DNA of 64,000 nucleotides. Source: Acanthochromis polyacanthus. Its lineage: Eukaryota; Chordata; Actinopteri; Pomacentridae. The DNA lies in assembly GCF_021347895.1 (NCBI RefSeq), contig NC_067132.1:6012768-6076767 (forward strand), in the 5' to 3' direction. This document shows positions 34,448 through 45,363 of this stretch, in pieces (within the stretch, counting starts at the first letter, position 1; every line of letters begins with the position of its first letter). The notes below the pieces were generated by a model, which did no database searches, was not told where the DNA came from, and saw nothing but the letters and a program-made list of their open reading frames with translations. The position numbers and the translations under genes were made by a program.

Positions 34448-35010
34448 CCAACCCGGTCTCACGGGGATTCGTGAAACTGTCACGTAAGTTTTAGTTTCGG
34501 TTTCGTGCGCACCAACACGATTTCGTCATGTTTTTTCGTGCCGCTCACCACGAAATGTTTTTCGCTGTGGTAATCACATCTGAAAGTGGTTTATAGCGGC
34601 GGATTCATGACGATCTAAGCTGTCCATCGGCGTATACTGCTTGTGTGATCGCGTTTGCGGCCGCCGGCCGCCGGACATTCTTGAAATTCCTATGCAAATT
34701 GGTAAGTGTACCACCAGCTTATGGTTAGGTTATGGTTAGGTTATGGTTAGGGTTATGGTTAGGGTTATGTTTAGGGACGATGTCATGCAAAATATAGCGT
34801 TGGATTCGCCACGGTTTTACATTAAAAATATAATATACACATTCTTTTGAAATACGTTCTGAGTGGCACGAAAAGTCCGCCGTTTAAAATACATTGGTGC
34901 GCATTTCGTGGTGAGCGGCACGAAAAACATGACGAAATCGTGTTGGTGCGCACGAAACCGAAACTAAAACTTACGTGACAGTTTCACGAATCCTCGTGAG
35001 ATCGGGCTCC
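34448..35010. mobile_element. Nonautonomous DNA transposon with ~110-bp TIRs
   Basis: Left arm 34448-34557 and right arm 34902-35010 are near-perfect inverted repeats (CGCACCAACACGATTTCGTC and its complement are typical). The element is bordered by TTATA on both sides (34443-34447 and 35011-35015), a candidate 5-bp target duplication. The middle contains a tract of GGTTAGGTTAT/GGTTAGGGTTAT units (34722-34772) and no transposase. The superfamily is undetermined. Confidence 0.85.
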
Positions 35011-35027
35011 TTATACAGACAATTGTT

Positions 35028-35389
35028 CCCCAGCTTTGGCTCAGGTGGTAGAGCGGGTCGTCCCATGATTGAAGGGTTGGTGGTTCAATTCCCGCTCTCG
35101 CCTAGTTGTGTGCTTGGGCAAGCCACTTTACCCGCCTTGCCTCCAGTAACTGCTCTCACACTGGTGTATGGATGCGTGTGAATGTTGGTGGTGATTGGAG
35201 GGGCCGTAGGTGTGGATTGGCAGCCACGCTTCTGTCAGTCTGCCCCAGGTAGCTGTGGCTACAAATGTAGCTTCCCACCACCAGAGTGAGAAAAGTGTGA
35301 GTGAATGAATAATGGATCCATTGTGAAGCACTTTGAGTGCCCAGAAAAGCGCTATATAAAATCTAATTCATTATATTATTATTACATTA
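35028..35389 (+). mobile_element. tRNA-derived SINE, second family
   Basis: The tRNA-like head shows an A box in TGGCTCAGGTGGTAGAGC and a B box in GGTTCAATTCCCGCTC. The body has CTTGGGCAAGCCACTTTACC, and the tail AGCGCTATATAAAATCTAAT ends in ATT repeats. A minus-strand copy lies at 48515-48830. The copy starts a few bases after the transposon to its left. Confidence 0.85.
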
Positions 35390-37683
35390 GGTTAAAAGGT
35401 GGCAGTATGTAAAGTAATTATTAAGGTCATTTGCCACAACCTCTTTCTTTTTAGTTTCGATTATAATAATCAGGCAACAGACCACCTTTTTTTGAAACAG
35501 CTAGAACAAGCTAAATTAATTGTTTCATGAATTAGGCAGGAAGCATTCAGGTAGGGACACTTGAGAATTGGTGACGGGGGTATCAGAAGCAGGTGAGGTG
35601 GCGTGTGGTCTGGTGATGATCACAGTCCAACAGGTGCTGCAGGGGTTTGGCGTGAGGATGAACAGAGGTTAACATCTTGGCTGTGCCATGTGGTTGACTA
35701 AAGTCTTTGGTGATCTGGGGAGATCCAGGTAGGAAAGGGCGGGCAAGGCAGTAAATCCAAACGGAACAGAAACAGAACTAGTGACCATGGAGCATAACAA
35801 AAGGAGCTAGACAGAACCAGGGCCAATACTAACTGGAGTAAGCAGCATTCTGGCTTTTATGGAAAGAGGAGGTAATGTGGTGATCTCTCCCACCTGCTCC
35901 TTTGTTGACTGGCAGCACTTCACCTAGGAGAGGGAGAGAGAGATGATGAAAAACTACTACTTAAAACAATGAACAAAAGGAGTCATACATTTGAAGATAT
36001 ATTGGCTTTTGCCCGCTGCAATTTTTCAAATTGAGAAGGTATAACACTGCAGACAGGACAAACTGAAAAATCTACAAGAGATAAAACGGAGGAGAATCTG
36101 CTACTACCTGGCAGCTAAGGTGGAGGCATGACAGAATAAAACTGAATTGAACTGAATTGCTGATATCAGCTTCTTATTACATTGTAAAAACACCAGAGAT
36201 GGATGACCTGATAGTAGTGACTTAAACAGCCTGGACAATCTGACATTAAACTTAATTTGTGTTTTCAATGATAGAGATTAATTCTTCATAACATAACCTT
36301 GGTAAAGAGATTCATTGAGTAGATGTGGTAAGAGGCCATGCAGCCTTTTGTGTAAGCTTCTCCTTTCTGATGCTGTAAAGAAAACATTTCTGATTGTGAA
36401 GTACAAAAATATGTGGGAACACTTCATACTCACATTAGTTTATCATGGAAATGATCAGATTTTCTGATGAAGAGTACCTGCATGAGCATCAGACACTTTA
36501 GATTCGAAATGACTGGAGCTGCTTTCTGCTTCGCTGCTGCATATCAGTGGAAATACTAATCTTTGACAAGTAGAGCCAACCTCTTTGATTTAATTGCAAG
36601 GTTGTGCATTTTTGTCACGAAACAACCATTCTGGCTTAATCACAGCAGCGTTGTGTGTTTCTCTGCATTTATTCTTAAGCATGGTGCTGCATGCTAATGA
36701 GCTATTGCAGTTCCACTGTTACTGCAATTAGGAGCGGGTACAGCAGCTAATGTGAGGAAGTGGTCACTAGCATGAAGGATTAGTGGAAACAGGTATCTGC
36801 TGGTGTTACTTTCTATATGAGGCAGAGAGCAAGAGGAACATCTTGACGATGAACTGAGTCTAACCAAAAAAGCTTTGTAACCTATCCTAGAATGCATTGC
36901 ATGGGATGTTGTGGGTAGCTGCTGCTTTATGAAATGCAAAACAAGCAGAAAATATTTGATTATCTTTGTATCACTCTTTCTGTTCCTCCCTTCCTTTCTC
37001 TTTTTTCTTTTGTTAATATATTCCAAATCACCCACCCACGCCCTTCCTCAATACCCATCAACCTGCCCCCTTTACCCCCCACCCCTCTAGTGTTCTCATA
37101 TTTGCTGGTGCAGCATGTCAGTCTATCACAGCAAATGGCTGTTTATTTCAATTTCCACAAAATTGGATTTTAATGAATTCTGCAATGAATAACCAAGCAA
37201 GAAATTATTTTTCCAATATCCTCCCATGATATTCTGCCATCCCTCTGTATAAGGGGATTAATACTTGGAGCGTGCTAGAGATGCTGCATCAGGTGATGCA
37301 GGATTTGATTAAGAGTTAAAGTCTTCAGCAAATCAGGTGTGGAGGCACAATCATGTTTTCTTTTACTTTCTAATCTAGGAAAAAATCCCCCAAGCTACAA
37401 GCAGGAATATAAATCACCAGAATTTGATTAGTATACAGACAAGTGCCTTTGCCATTTCCTCTCATGTCCTGAAGCACTTTGGAGGCACATGCAGTAGTAC
37501 ATCTGCCTTTGATAGTGTGGGGGAACATCTAACATTTGTAGCAGGTGAAGTTGAAATAAAAAGCAATCCTCTATTGTTAGCAACATTTTCCAAGACCCTT
37601 TCAATGTGGAGACAAAGAAAAGGAGCGCTACCTGGACTCGGCAGAGTTAGTTTGAGGTGCTCTTTGGATGGGGGATTCGAAAA
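35390..37683. other. Unassigned, mostly single-copy-looking DNA
   Basis: No motif-bearing ORF. 36100-36160 ends GACAGAATAAAACTGAATTG and may be a retroelement tail. 36460-36760 is a moderately GC-balanced stretch with homeodomain- and octamer-like sites (ATGCTAATGAG, GCAATTAGG, TTTAATTGCAAGG), listed as a finding. Confidence 0.35.
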
Positions 37684-37745
37684 TCCTTGAAAAAAAAAAA
37701 AAGAGGAGACTCCAAGGCACTCTCTAAAAAAATATTATGATTTTA
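37684..37745. repeat. Penelope-like element terminal repeat (3' side)
   Basis: Inverted partner of 44128-44181; an A-run at its outer edge has slightly different length in the two copies. Confidence 0.85.
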
Positions 37746-37786
37746 AAAGCCTTTATTTAAACGGCATGGTCATATAGGCCTACAAA

Positions 37787-37825
37787 ACTTCTACGCATTT
37801 CGGCATCAAGCCTTCATCAGGAAGT
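37787..37825 (-). ncRNA. Hammerhead ribozyme motif
   Basis: On the minus strand: ACTTC, then the core CTGATGA, an A, a 3-bp helix GGC/GCC with loop TTGAT, the core GAAA, a minimal helix III (A-U closing pair around TGCG), the cleavage triplet GTA, and GAAGT. GAAGT pairs with ACTTC to close helix I. Core residues CUGAUGA and GAAA are intact. The extra unpaired A before helix II is a departure from the textbook fold. Penelope-like elements are known to carry hammerheads with very short helix III in their terminal repeats, which matches the location here. Predicted self-cleavage is 3' of the GUA. Confidence 0.75.
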
Positions 37826-40504
37826 CATGCAAACAGATGTCAGGCTGCAATAGGCCCTTTTAAAGGGATGCTCAACCAATTAGAACCTGCTACATGGACT
37901 TAGAGGCAAAGTCTGCAGGTAGTGTCAACCAGCAGACTCACCAGCAGATGTTGGCTGAATCCCAAACCGCCCCCTACACACTCCCCTCCACTACCGAGTG
38001 TCACTCCAAAAGAAGTCACACTCGCAGCTGTGGAGGGCACCTATTATTGAAGGGGGAAGGTATAAATATGATCGTCAGGAATGGGACGCTCTGTCGCCTC
38101 ACCGGAAAACGGAAGACGTCATTGCCATGGTAACACAAAAGACGCCTACTGTGCATGGCTGTAGCGCTGTGGCACAGGTTGCAACTAACAAGGATCGCTG
38201 CTGCTTTCCAGAAGACGAAAGCAACCCACTTTTTTTTCACTCACATGTTTCCAATCCTATTATCTGGCATTTCAAATCCAACAAATGAATGAATGAATAA
38301 ATGATTCTGTCAGTTGTGTTCAAATTTTAAGGTGTCAGGGAGTGCACAATTAAATCAAAACGTCAGCAGAGAAGAAGATTTGTTTCTTTTGATTTATCTT
38401 TTACACCACTCTTTGATGATGTTCTGTCAGTGTGAGAAAGGCGTGGGAGAAATAAATGGACGCATGTGGAACTTACATTGATATGTTTGTTTCCTCCTCC
38501 ACTTCGACGTTGCACTTCCTGAAAAAGATGTCCAGAGTGAGCATCGATGCAGACTCGCTATTTAAGGGCTGAACAGTCCACTCCCCCTCCACACTACGCA
38601 GTTTGAGACGGTCCTTAATATGGAGGACCCTCCACGGGAACGCGCAAACGGAGGGGAAGTGTGTAGGCAGGGCCGGCCCCAAGCCTTTAGTGGGCCCTAA
38701 GCGAAATTTACCTTTGAGGGCCCCCCACAAACGACTTCAGTGCAAATTCTGAATATATGTCAACAGTGTTTCCCCTTGGTTGAAATGGCTGTGAGGTGGT
38801 AGGTTGCACTGGAGGTGTGAAGCAACTAGGGGAGTCCAGGGGCATGCCCCCCCGGAAAAATTTTGAAATCAAGATGCAAAATGGGGCATTCTGGCACAAT
38901 TTGGAGCACATTTTGTTGTATTTGTAGCCATTTCCAAAAACTAAATTAAATAAAATTTTCATGTTTCTTTTCTAAAATTAGTGATAGGGAGAAAATATGA
39001 CAAATATAAACCCACTTGTCCTTGCGATCAAAACATGTCAACTAGTCCAGTCTATTATATTCTGGTCAGATTTCCACAAGCCATTCCAAAATGCCACATC
39101 AGTTCTTTTTACAAATTTGAAAAGATGACAAAGGACTTGAATCTGGAATCAAGTGGTGACAACTACATGTTGGGTACCAAATTCCCACTTCATTTGTATT
39201 TATAATAAAAAGGTTATGTCATGACCTTCATTTTACTTAAAAATGTGAAAGAAAACTTCAACTCTGGGTAACAACTGGTTTTCTGAAGGAGTTAGTTCTG
39301 TTTTCAAAACTGTTACCTTTTTGAACACAGACTAGAATTTGAACACAAAATTTGTTTTGCCATTGAATGATAATAATTCGGGCACTCTATAAATCATTTT
39401 ATCAAAAGAAACTAGGGAACTTTATATTCCGTTGAAATCATTTGTCTTGTTCATAAGAACGGGTTTTGTTCATGCCTAAATGTTTTACGGGAGCCATTTT
39501 TGCAGTCACTGTCAAATCGTATCGCTGGTCAAGTAGTGATGGGTAGATGAGACCTCATCATGTGTGTCACACTTTTCCCTCATTGTATCATTCATGTATC
39601 ACGCAGTGTCAGTTTGACTAATTGGTGCCAACGAGTGGATTAAGAAATGTACTGCAAGCCAATGAACAATAAGAGTTTGAAACAATTTGTGATGAATGAG
39701 CTTGACTGAAGGTAATGCAACTATTTTTTTTAAACTGTATGTCTAAAAATAAATACAAATAGACTTGAAAGTGTTTTTGTTTGATAGAGAAAGTAGGCCT
39801 ACATGTGATAAATTGAATGCTATATTATCATTAAAATGTAGGCTTAAGTGCTTTGTGGCCTGTTGTGACCACAGTCAATGTCAAGTGTTGTTTATAATTT
39901 TCTCAATAAACCCAGTTTGTGTTACCATGCAGGAAATCATGCTGGAGTAATTTTAAGCCCCAAAATTATTAATTCATAGCATGTATTTCAGCAGTTTTTA
40001 TGCTTTTTACTTTACAGCAAATGCTTCTTTACTTTCACTTCACTGAATTACTTTTCATTTATTGGGGTAATTTGACCCAATTTACTTTACTCAAGTAATG
40101 TAATCAAGTTCTTTGATCATTACTGACTATGTTGATGTTGGAAGTTCATTTTAGATGTTTTTTTAAAAGTTTCCTTTATCTTTTAACAGAAATTACCTGT
40201 AAGGTTGCTTAGCTTACTTTTTATTACACATGATTGTAAAACAGAGTATAAAAGTATAGATTGGCATGCCAGAAAAACATATTTTCATATTTGAAAAGGC
40301 ACATGACATGTTATATGATTTTATAACATACATAAAAAAACAAGTTCTCTAGAACACTAAAATCGTTGCTTTCTTTTTGCTTTTTCTGTTCTCTTTCTCT
40401 TTTCATCTGTGTGTAATAATGAACCGCAAATGTGAGTCGCGCTGTGTACGTTAAAGCCGTGTATAGAGAACGGATGGATGGATATTCGTTGTTTGTTGGA
40501 CAAT

Positions 40505-40665
40505 GTGGTTATATTACCCGCTGTGGTAATCACATCTGAAAGTGGTTTATACCGGCGGATTCGTTGAGAATTAAGCTTTCCATCGGTGTATAATGTTTCT
40601 ATCATCGAATTGGCAGTGTCGTTCTATTTCGGAAAAATGCTTATGTAAATATCAAAACGGCCCAC
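40505..40665. repeat. Segment shared with the transposon at 34448
   Basis: CGCTGTGGTAATCACATCTG and AAAGTGGTTTATACCGGCGG, then CCATCGGTGTATA, parallel 34563-34710 of the long-TIR element. The long TIRs themselves are absent here. Confidence 0.8.
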
Positions 40666-40903
40666 CCGCGGGCCGCTGAACCTTAATGGGTTTTAATTCC
40701 GGTTATGTTTAGAGTCGAGGATTTAGATCATTTTGGGTTAAGTGAAGGGATTTGTTATATATTAAAGGTTAGAAAATGTAATTGCAATTACCAAATATCC
40801 AACCGGAGGAGAAAAAGGCACCGTGGCAAACAAGACTCAGACTGAGCCCTAAACTTGCAATGCTCACAACATTTATCAAAACAAAAAAGTCAATACAACC
40901 TAC

Positions 40904-41017
40904 CTTTATTCTTGTTTTTCTTTTCCTGCTCCTCCAACCGTTTTCTCTTTCTTTTTTGTGCCCCCTGAGAGGTACATTTTCTTGGACAGCAACATTTCTG
41001 TTTGCTCTGTCCGCCAT
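40904..41017 (-). pseudogene. hAT transposase first-exon remnant
   Basis: The minus-strand ATG at 41017 opens MADRANRNVAVQE. The alternative frame carries KKMYLSG, resembling the N-terminus of the fish hAT transposases often annotated as ZMYM1-like. The exon ends at AAAG followed by GTAGGT, a good donor. Downstream exons are missing. A one-base frame difference between the two readings suggests decay. Identification rests on a short motif. Confidence 0.4.
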
Positions 41018-41412
41018 TGAGCAATGACACTGCACTCTAACTGTCACTGAAACTTGGCGGCAGCTGCTAAGGTATTCTGCCGCAGGAGTATCTAGGTCCA
41101 CTTATTGATACCATCGAAGGTTGACATACTTGGCAACCTAGCTGGCATTAGAAAAATTATACCAAATTATTGTTGTACAACCCGGAACAATGGTTATTCA
41201 TTGTTTTGTTTTTTTTTTCTAAATTTTTTACAATTACACTTGCTTTTTATTAAGGACTCTGGGGGGCCCCTGGTGGTGGTGGGCTTAACTCGCTTATGCC
41301 TTGGGCCGCTCTGTGTGTAGGGATAGTGTGTAGGGGTGGTTTGGGATTCAGCCGGGTGTTATTCATACCACAAAAAAAAAAAAAAGTTTCCCATCTCCAA
41401 AAAACACCTGCA

Positions 41413-41417
<5 letters not shown>

Positions 41418-41447
<30 letters not shown>
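41418..41447. repeat. Poly(A) run
   Basis: About 30 uninterrupted A residues inside the Penelope-like element's 3' region. Confidence 0.9.
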
Positions 41448-41448
<1 letters not shown>

Positions 41449-41641
41449 ACATTCAGAAATCTGGTTAACAACATTTTCACAAAGTAGTCTGTACGTTAGG
41501 AGACTTTAACTCAGTGTTTAGACAACAACTTCCTCTACAAGAACACAGTATAATCTTGTTCTTCATTTAGTCCAGGAAATGTGGTGGCTTTTAGTTTGTC
41601 AATCCAGAATGTCTCCTTTTGGTTCAGTTTTTCTTTGTCTA

Positions 41642-41930
41642 TCACCTCTTCTGGATGGTCAGTGAGATGTGGTCGATGCCTGTAATTTGTAATGAAGATG
41701 AGTTGCTGTTATGAAATTCCAGATAATGTTTGGCCATGGGGTAGTTGATGTTTCCAGTTCGTATTGCATATTTGTGTTCTGCAAGTCTGTCCTGTAGCCG
41801 TTTTTTTGTTCTAACCAATGTAAAAAACTTTGCAAATGGAGCATTCCAGCATGTTATAACAAAAGTGGTCTTGCAGTTGATAAAGTAATTGATTTTGTAT
41901 TCCTTTTGTGATGTTGAGTCCAAAAATATC
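41642..41930 (-). pseudogene. Penelope-like GIY-YIG endonuclease remnant
   Basis: The frame contains INYFINCKTTFVITCWNAPF, then RTKKRLQDRLAEHKYAIRTG and a YPMAKHY-like end. The Arg-containing KKRLQDRLAEH segment and following HKYAIRTG are the conserved middle of Penelope GIY-YIG domains. The GIY and YIG motifs themselves look degraded (VITCWNAPFAKFFTL). This domain normally nicks target DNA at the C-terminus of the RT. It follows the RT remnant in the expected order. Confidence 0.8.
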
Positions 41931-41948
41931 TTTGTCTGTTTACATTCG

Positions 41949-42018
41949 ATAGGCTCAGCACCCCCTGCAACCCTAATGAGGATAAAGCGGTGTATAAGAA
42001 ATGGATGGATGGATGTTC
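41949..42018 (+). mobile_element. SINE 3' fragment with 7-bp target duplication
   Basis: 70 bp from the GGATAAAGCGGTGTATAAGA region, ending in ATGGATGGATGGATG, between two ACATTCG copies (41942-41948 and 42019-42025). It sits inside the Penelope-like element, upstream of the endonuclease remnant. Confidence 0.85.
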
Positions 42019-42209
42019 ACATTCGCACAGTGGTTACAGTTATTACATTTAAAAGATCCTTTTGGTTTATATCCCAGCCATGTAGTTGGGTTGTTGGGTT
42101 TGAGGTGACTGTGTACCAGTTTATCTTGTAGGGTTGGGCATCTTCTGAAACTGACAAGTGGAGGCTGTGGGAAAATGTTATTGAGTTGTGCATCACTCTG
42201 AATTATGGC

Positions 42210-43670
42210 CCAGTTTTTATTTATCTTTTGATGTTTTCTGCTTCAGTATTGTATTTAGTGACAAAAAACTGGTCTCTCTTTGTTTGTTTGGGGGGATTTC
42301 TCTCCAATAGGATGTGTCTGTCTAGGTTTTTTGCTCTGTTGTAGTGTGGCATGTTTATATCCTCTGTCCTTGAAGCGCACATCATTTCCTCTGCTTTGAT
42401 TTTAAAATCCTCCTCCTGGTCACAAATTCGCCTCACTCGCTTGAACTGTCCATAGGGCACATTTTCTTTCAGCCATTGTGGATGGACACTATTGGCATGT
42501 AGGAATCGTGTTTCTGTCTGTAGGTTTCCTAAAAAATAGATGTATGTAATGCCCCTTGAGTGTCTTTATGGATAGTAAGATCCCAAAAATGGATACTGTC
42601 TTTACTATACTCCAGAGACAACTTGATGTTAGGGTTAGTATTGTTTAAGAAGGCGTGAAATTCCAATAAATCTACTTCTGTGCCAGACCAAAACAAACTG
42701 TTAATGCCAGTAAAATTCACTGGGTGGTGCTTCAGATTCTGACCGAGTGTTTAAATAATGTTTTAGTGCTGCCAAGCCTTGGAATGCTCTATTGTGGTGT
42801 AGAGTGATTCTACATCCAAGGTAGCCAAAAAGGCCTCAGTACCAATGCTGTGCAGTTGTTTAATTTTGCTCAGTACATCTTGTTGGTATCCTGGATGTAG
42901 GCAGGAAGTGATAGCAAAAAAGGTTTGATGAAATAGTCAACATACTTGGAGACTGACTCAGTGAGGCTGGTCATTACAGGTCTCCCAGGGGGATTGATAA
43001 GAGATTTTGTGAATTTTAGGCAGCATTTTAAAATGAGGCCATTCTTGATTTTCATTGTATAAAAATTTCATTTCTAAATCAGAAGTCCAGGCCATTTTCT
43101 CAGGCTTCAAGGAGAATAGTATATAATTCAGCTTTCAGATTTCTGTGGGATTATGGGTCAAAGGTTGATAAAATTCATTGTTGTCCAGTTGTCTGTGGGC
43201 CTCTTGACATATGAATCCCGTCCCAAAACAACTATAGCACCCCCTTTGTCTGCACTTTTGATGACAATTTCATCATCATTAGACAATGATTTCAAAGCAC
43301 ATTTGTCTCTGTTTGAAAGGTTGCCACACTTTGGCTTTTTGCTTTTAAATAAGTTCTCAATGTCAAATTTACTTTTTTAGCAAAGGTGTTTAATGTGGCA
43401 CTTTGAACCAATGGACAAAAGGTAGATCTCGGTTTAAAGTTGTGGTCTTTGGTTAAAAGAGACCATCTGACCTGAGTCTGCGGTGCTAGAAGATGGTGTA
43501 GGTTGAAGCTGGTACCAGGCCTTGAGGTGGAGGGTCCTGTAGAACCGGAACAGGTCAATTTAGTGTCAAATTCTTTTGCAGAGTAGGTTGGCGAAAAGGA
43601 GAGTCCTTTAGAAAGAAGCTGGATACTGTCCTCAGACAAAGGTTTATCCGATATGTTAATCACAGGCCAA
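42210..43670 (-). pseudogene. Penelope-like reverse transcriptase remnant
   Basis: Pieces in order on the minus strand: an N-terminal ISDKPLSEDSIQLLSKGLSF block (43292-43663), SLINPPGRPVMTSLTESVSK then YVDYFIKPF (near 42980), a WSGTEVDLLEFHAFLNN block with IHFWDLTIHKD (42529-42720), and VPYGQFKRVRRICDQEEDF (near 42440). These match conserved stretches of Penelope RT and linker in the correct order. Frames are broken between pieces by stops and indels, and the catalytic motif C region near 42730 is not clearly readable. Non-functional. Confidence 0.85.
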
Positions 43671-44127
43671 ACTTGGTTTTGCTCCGTGTTGTATCTTGGT
43701 TCTTGGTTTCTTTCTCCCCTTCGTGTTCTCCTCTCCCCAGCTTATGTCCCGCCATGTCTCCGTCCTCTTTCTACTGTGTTTCTGTTTGAGTGGGTTTTGT
43801 TGGGACCCTAAAAAACTTTCTGTGAAATCTGTGGAGTTGTGTTTCTGCTGTTGTCCTCATCCTCGCTGCTCGTGAAGTTAAAGGAAACCGTTCTGGGTCG
43901 GGGTTCTTGGTGTAAATCCTTTATTAGTGTGTCTTGGTGTTTTCTTGCTCCAGTTGTAGACCCTGCCATCATTGAAGTCTGCAGTGTCTCTCTGGAATTT
44001 CCTAATCTTTCTTATTTGATACTTTGCCTGTATTTCAAAAAGTCGTCCTTTAATTTGTCTTCTAGTTATAAAAGTATGTGGATGGGCTGGTTGTTTATCA
44101 ATAGTCTCCCTTGCTACAGCTTTTTAA

Positions 44128-44181
44128 ATCATAATATTTTTTAGAGAGTGCCTTGGAGTCTCCTCTTTTTTTTCAACCCTT
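44128..44181. repeat. Penelope-like element terminal repeat (5' side)
   Basis: Contains the sequence TTAGAGAGTGCCTTGGAGTC then TCCTCT, inverse of 37684-37745. It marks the 5' boundary of the element on the minus strand. Confidence 0.85.
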
Positions 44182-44609
44182 TTCAATGCGTTGCTCTTTG
44201 ATTGAGCAGCTAAGGAATCTGTACCTTGTTGGCTAAATGTTACATTGTCAATGCATTACAGTATATGTGTTTTAAAACACTGTTTACGAAAATAAAGAAT
44301 GTATATATTATGCTTGGTGGTGTTCTCAAATATGTTTTGAAGTAAATGTAATTAAGGTCAGGATTATGGGCTATCTCACGTTTGTATACATAAATGCTAT
44401 GTTTTGTGGCTCACAAAATTTACATGGAAGGGTCTTGATTTTGATGAGGGTAGAACTCTGGCCCTTCATTAGATTTGAGCTTACTAAACTGGGGTTGGGT
44501 GCTATACACATATTTTTATTTTTAACTCATTCTTCCCCGAAACATCAAAATCAATGATGTATAGCACCCCAACCCCAGTTTCCAGCCCACTGAGTGATGG
44601 GCCCACCAG
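44182..44609. other. Unassigned DNA with inverted repeats
   Basis: AT-rich; contains the hairpin at 44486-44581 and a second inverted pair, TTGATTTTGATG near 44438 with CATCAAAATCAA near 44542. No gene seen. Confidence 0.4.
44486..44581. repeat. Hairpin, ~24-bp arms
   Basis: AAACTGGGGTTGGGTGCTAT (from 44486) is complementary to the arm ending at 44581 with one single-base bulge; spacer about 49 nt. Confidence 0.9.
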
Positions 44610-44845
44610 GCGGATTTGTCTGACCATGTTCAGAGGTGAAAAAACAGGTGCAAATGAGATGTTATCATCTCAATGTCCATTCCTTGGGTTGGCCACAGGT
44701 GTTGCCTGAGTGGGTTTGGACCTGCAGAAGTCCACCACCAGTTCTTTGGTATTTCCAGCACTGATCTGGAAGCAGTCCTAATGGCACCAGTCCACAAAGC
44801 TCTGAATCAATTCTCTGTACCCTGTCATCCCCATCTGTGATTCAT
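44610..44845 (-). pseudogene. Rex1/L2-like LINE RT fragment
   Basis: The minus-strand translation contains, in different frames, SDGDD-, SFVDW-, AGNTKELVVDFCRSKPTQAT- and MDIEMITSHLHL-like pieces. These are the region just after RT motif C in CR1/L2/Rex1-type fish LINEs. Several frameshifts. About 80 codons remain. Confidence 0.65.
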
Positions 44846-45363
44846 TTCTATTCTATTTATATAGCAGTAATTACAATTCAAAGCGCCATCTTAGATTAAA
44901 TTCCTTAATTACAACCACATTAGCTCCACAAATAAGACACACAGGTTTACCGGCAATGTCAACATACATAAACTCAGCCTCCCATCGGTTTTTAAAGGCT
45001 GTTTTCAGAATCAACTTTTCTTTTTGCCGTTGTTAAGGGCTAGCTTTGTCGATACAATAGGATTGCAAACAATAAAGAGACGCTTGACTAAATGACGTGG
45101 AAATGTTCCCAGCTAACCTATAATAATATATATATAAAGTATATATATATAATGTGATTCTATTCTATTCATCATTTTGGCAAGGCAGCTGTTTGCGTTG
45201 CATTATGGGATCTGTAGTTGTGTGTTACAGCGCTTTTATATCGTCAGGCCATTAATAACAAAATAATAAATCAATCTTAAAAATTATAATAATTGTATTA
45301 CGGGCTTGTATATGGCTCGCAGGGCCTTGAGTTTGACACGTGTTCTAGTCGCTGCAATAAAAA
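44846..45363. other. AT-rich DNA, nothing recognised
   Basis: Includes a short TATATA tract near 45125-45155. No supported ORF. Confidence 0.4.

Larger units (their letters stand above)
38668..41313 (-). mobile_element. hAT transposon, internally deleted
   Basis: Ends CAGGGCCGGCCCCAAGC (left) and GCCTTGGGCCGCTCTG (right) are hAT-type inverted termini. A perfect 8-bp duplication TGTGTAGG flanks it (38660-38667 and 41314-41321), the hallmark length for hAT. Subterminal GGGCCCTAAGCGA and CGCTTATGCC also match as inverted repeats. Only a probable first coding exon remains (40904-41017, minus); the catalytic transposase is gone. Confidence 0.88.
37953..41353. mobile_element. Short inverted-repeat MITE, split by a hAT
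   Basis: Left end GGCTGAATCCCAAACCGCCC (37953) and right end GGTTTGGGATTCAGCC (to 41353) are inverted, as are the adjoining CCCTACACACT-like stretches. Without the nested hAT the element is about 750 bp (37953-38667 plus 41322-41353). It encodes nothing convincing. It lies inside the Penelope-like element. No clear target duplication could be read. Confidence 0.7.
37684..44181 (-). mobile_element. Penelope-like retroelement, interrupted
   Basis: The ends 37684-37745 and 44128-44181 are inverted copies of a ~55-bp sequence (AGAGGAGACTCCAAGGCACT then CTCTAAAAAAT). Between them, read on the minus strand, lie Penelope-type RT motifs (43663 to 42210), a GIY-YIG endonuclease remnant (41930 to 41642) and a hammerhead motif near the 3' end (37825 to 37787). 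This RT + GIY-YIG + ribozyme combination is diagnostic for Penelope-like elements. About 3.4 kb (37953-41353) is two nested DNA transposons. Frameshifts and stops show the element is dead. Confidence 0.85.

Noticed and set aside
34722..34772. Interstitial telomeric sequence
   Set aside because: TTAGGG units are few, interrupted by GGTTAT and lie inside a TIR element; better explained as part of that element than as a chromosome-fusion scar.
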